Of a stretch of 6,221 nucleotides of DNA, positions 5,158 through 6,221 are shown piece after piece. Below the pieces are notes generated by a model. It was not told the DNA's origin and searched no databases. It worked only from the letters and a program-made list of their open reading frames with translations. The position numbers and the translations under genes are program-made. The stretch is from Balneolales bacterium (GTDB taxonomy: Bacteria; Bacteroidota; Rhodothermia; Balneolales; Natronogracilivirgulaceae), in the NCBI GenBank assembly GCA_007131535.1, contig SLQI01000445.1, positions 1-6,221 on the forward strand, read 5' to 3'. Position 1 is the stretch's first letter; each line of letters begins with the position of its first letter.

Positions 5158-6000
5158 ATGTCATTCGGAGATTTTAATCGCATCAATACCAATTTACAAT
5201 CACTTGATGCCAAGTTTTCGCTCGATAAAATAAACCGGGATTTAGGTGAAACTCAGCTCAGGCTTGCAACCGGATTGCAAATTAATAGAGCTGAGGATGA
5301 TGCCGCAGGCTTTTCCATTGCCTCGAAACTCGGTTCACGGATAGCCGGATTGGAGCAGGGGCTTCAAAACACCGGCGATGCTAAGTCAGTTCTGGATATC
5401 GCTGAGTCCAGTTTTGACTCCATTACAGGAATACTGACAGAAATGAAAGTAAAGGCTACACAAGCTGCTAACGATACCCTGGGAGAAGAGGAACGGGAGT
5501 TTATCCAGCAGCAGGTGGATAGCCTTGCTGATGAACTGGATGACATTGTAGATCAAACAGTGTTCCAGGGAGAAAACCTCCTTGATGGAGATTATGAAGC
5601 AACATTTCAGGTCGGTGAACGCACCGATGATGTCATTGGTGTTCAAATTGAAACCGATGCCGCAGAAGGATTTAATTCCGGAGGCCTCGGAGTGGACGGC
5701 TTGGATGTTGAGTCGCACGAAGACGCTCAACTTGCAATGGAAGCAGTTGATGAGGCTTTGACCTCCGTGGCAAGTATGGTGAATTCCCTCGGGATTTATC
5801 AGACACAGCTTTCGATTCGTGAAGAAATTTTAACACAGGCTATAAACAGTAATGAAGCGGCGCAAAGCCGAATTCAGGATGCTGATTTCGCTAAGGAGCA
5901 AAGCGAGGCGGTGAAGTTGCAGATATTACAGCAGACGGCTACATCTGCACTGGCACAAGCCAATCAGGCTCCCGAAGCTGCGCTCGGTTTCCTCGGGTAA
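5158..6000 (+). CDS. fliC: Flagellin 3, filament subunit, 280 aa
   Basis: Third complete filament subunit, with the same domain order and length as flagellin 2: N-terminal D0/D1 to about 140 with LRLATGLQINRAEDDAAGFS at 34-53, a short exposed part at about 163-191 (ETDAAEGFNSGGLGVDGLD), and C-terminal D1/D0 with QSRIQDADFAKEQSEAVKLQ ending PEAALGFLG. One oddity is Ala37 in place of the Ser found in flagellins 1 and 2 (LATG for LSTG). FQGENLLDGDYEATF at 136-150 matches the family turn. It shares DNA-level stretches with flagellin 2 around 5469-5550. It has its own sigma-28 promoter, a modest Shine-Dalgarno and a hairpin terminator. The Cys-free, acid-rich composition is shared by all three. 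Confidence 0.97.
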   Translation: MSFGDFNRINTNLQSLDAKFSLDKINRDLGETQLRLATGLQINRAEDDAAGFSIASKLGSRIAGLEQGLQNTGDAKSVLDIAESSFDSITGILTEMKVKATQAANDTLGEEEREFIQQQVDSLADELDDIVDQTVFQGENLLDGDYEATFQVGERTDDVIGVQIETDAAEGFNSGGLGVDGLDVESHEDAQLAMEAVDEALTSVASMVNSLGIYQTQLSIREEILTQAINSNEAAQSRIQDADFAKEQSEAVKLQILQQTATSALAQANQAPEAALGFLG

Positions 6001-6050
6001 TACCGCAGTACCAGCGCTTGATTACCTCTCTTTGACAACTTACTAAAGAA

Positions 6051-6096
6051 GGATCATAGGGGAAGGCAGCGTAAGCTGGCTTCCCTGATCCTGTTT
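6051..6096 (+). terminator. Hairpin terminator of flagellin 3 abutting the flagellin 4 promoter
   Basis: GGATCA (6051-6056) pairs with TGATCC (6086-6091), and GGGAAGGCAGC (6060-6070) pairs with GCTGGCTTCCC (6075-6085) with one mismatch, a 3-base bulge at 6057-6059 and a GTAA tetraloop. Only TGTTT follows, so the U tract is poor. The stem overlaps where the flagellin 4 -35 should lie, so it might also act on that promoter. Confidence 0.7.
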
Positions 6097-6097
6097 A

Positions 6098-6105
6098 ACC
6101 GATAA
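6098..6105 (+). promoter_or_regulatory. Sigma-28 type -10 box of flagellin 4
   Basis: ACCGATAA differs from GCCGATAA at one base and has the best core of the four. At the 15-base spacing the -35 position (6079-6082) reads GCTT, not TTAA, and lies in the hairpin arm. The predicted transcript start is near 6112, so the leader would be only about 14 bases, without a Shine-Dalgarno. Confidence 0.6.
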
Positions 6106-6125
6106 CCCCAAAAAACCACGTGACC

Positions 6126-6221
6126 ATGGCTTTTGGAGATTTCAACAGGATAGGTACGAACCTACAGTCTATGAATGCCCAGTTCAGTCTGAATCAGACG
6201 AACCGGGATCTGGCTGACACG
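6126..6221 (+). CDS. fliC: Flagellin 4, N-terminal 32 residues (cut by the right edge)
   Basis: Reads MAFGDFNRIGTNLQSMNAQF and continues SLNQTNRDLADT, aligning without gaps to the D0 start of the other three flagellins, with Ala2 for Ser2, Gly10 for Asn10 and Met16-Asn17 for Leu-Asp. It therefore belongs to the same family but to a different branch. The ATG sits in GACCATGGC, has no Shine-Dalgarno and a very short leader. This start site is the one complemented by the two modules at 3644-3665 and 3739-3770; the starts of flagellins 1-3 are not. The rest of the gene lies outside the window. Confidence 0.92.
   Translation, partial: MAFGDFNRIGTNLQSMNAQFSLNQTNRDLADT

Overview
The window reads as a flagellin locus: a surface-glycan edge on the left (1-2428) and a run of at least four flagellin paralogues on the right (2583 to the right edge). 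The flagellins are short (279-280 aa), Cys-free and acidic. They begin MSFGDFNRINTNL and end LGFLG, a style I associate with Balneolales/Rhodothermota-type bacteria. That placement is an inference from protein flavour only, since no rRNA or other marker is present.

Layout. 1-1026 (minus): DegT/DnrJ/EryC1/StrS aminotransferase of VioA-like type, cut by the left edge. 1027-1513: AT-rich divergent intergenic stretch with a doubtful small minus-strand ORF and a 13-bp inverted repeat. 1514-2428 (plus): family 2 glycosyltransferase. 2583-3422, 4135-4977 and 5158-6000 (plus): three complete flagellins. 6126-6221: the first 32 codons of a fourth. Each of the first three has the same promoter architecture, TTAA-N15-NNCGATAA, a sigma-28 (FliA) type signal; the fourth keeps the -10 element. 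Intrinsic terminators follow flagellins 2 and 3, so each gene looks like its own transcription unit.

The most unusual part is the 3423-3830 gap after flagellin 1. It has no convincing gene, is rich in hairpins and ends in a strong intrinsic terminator. It carries two copies of a 20-nt sequence, 94 nt apart, that are reverse complements of the translation start of flagellin 4, 2.4 kb downstream. Copy 1 complements 6117-6140 over 22 of 22 aligned bases. Copy 2 complements 6106-6139 over 31 of 32. Both have the same 2-nt gap. Copy 1 lies in the apical region of a long imperfect stem. The leading idea is a structured RNA, either the 3' part of the flagellin 1 transcript or a separate RNA, that pairs with the start site of flagellin 4 mRNA and sets a flagellin hierarchy. 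Rival explanations are a decayed inverted duplication, or an inverted-repeat pair able to flip the flagellin 2-3 segment.

Together: the aminotransferase and glycosyltransferase may make and attach an amino-deoxysugar to the filament (flagellin glycosylation), while the flagellin array supplies several related filament subunits under flagellar sigma-factor control.
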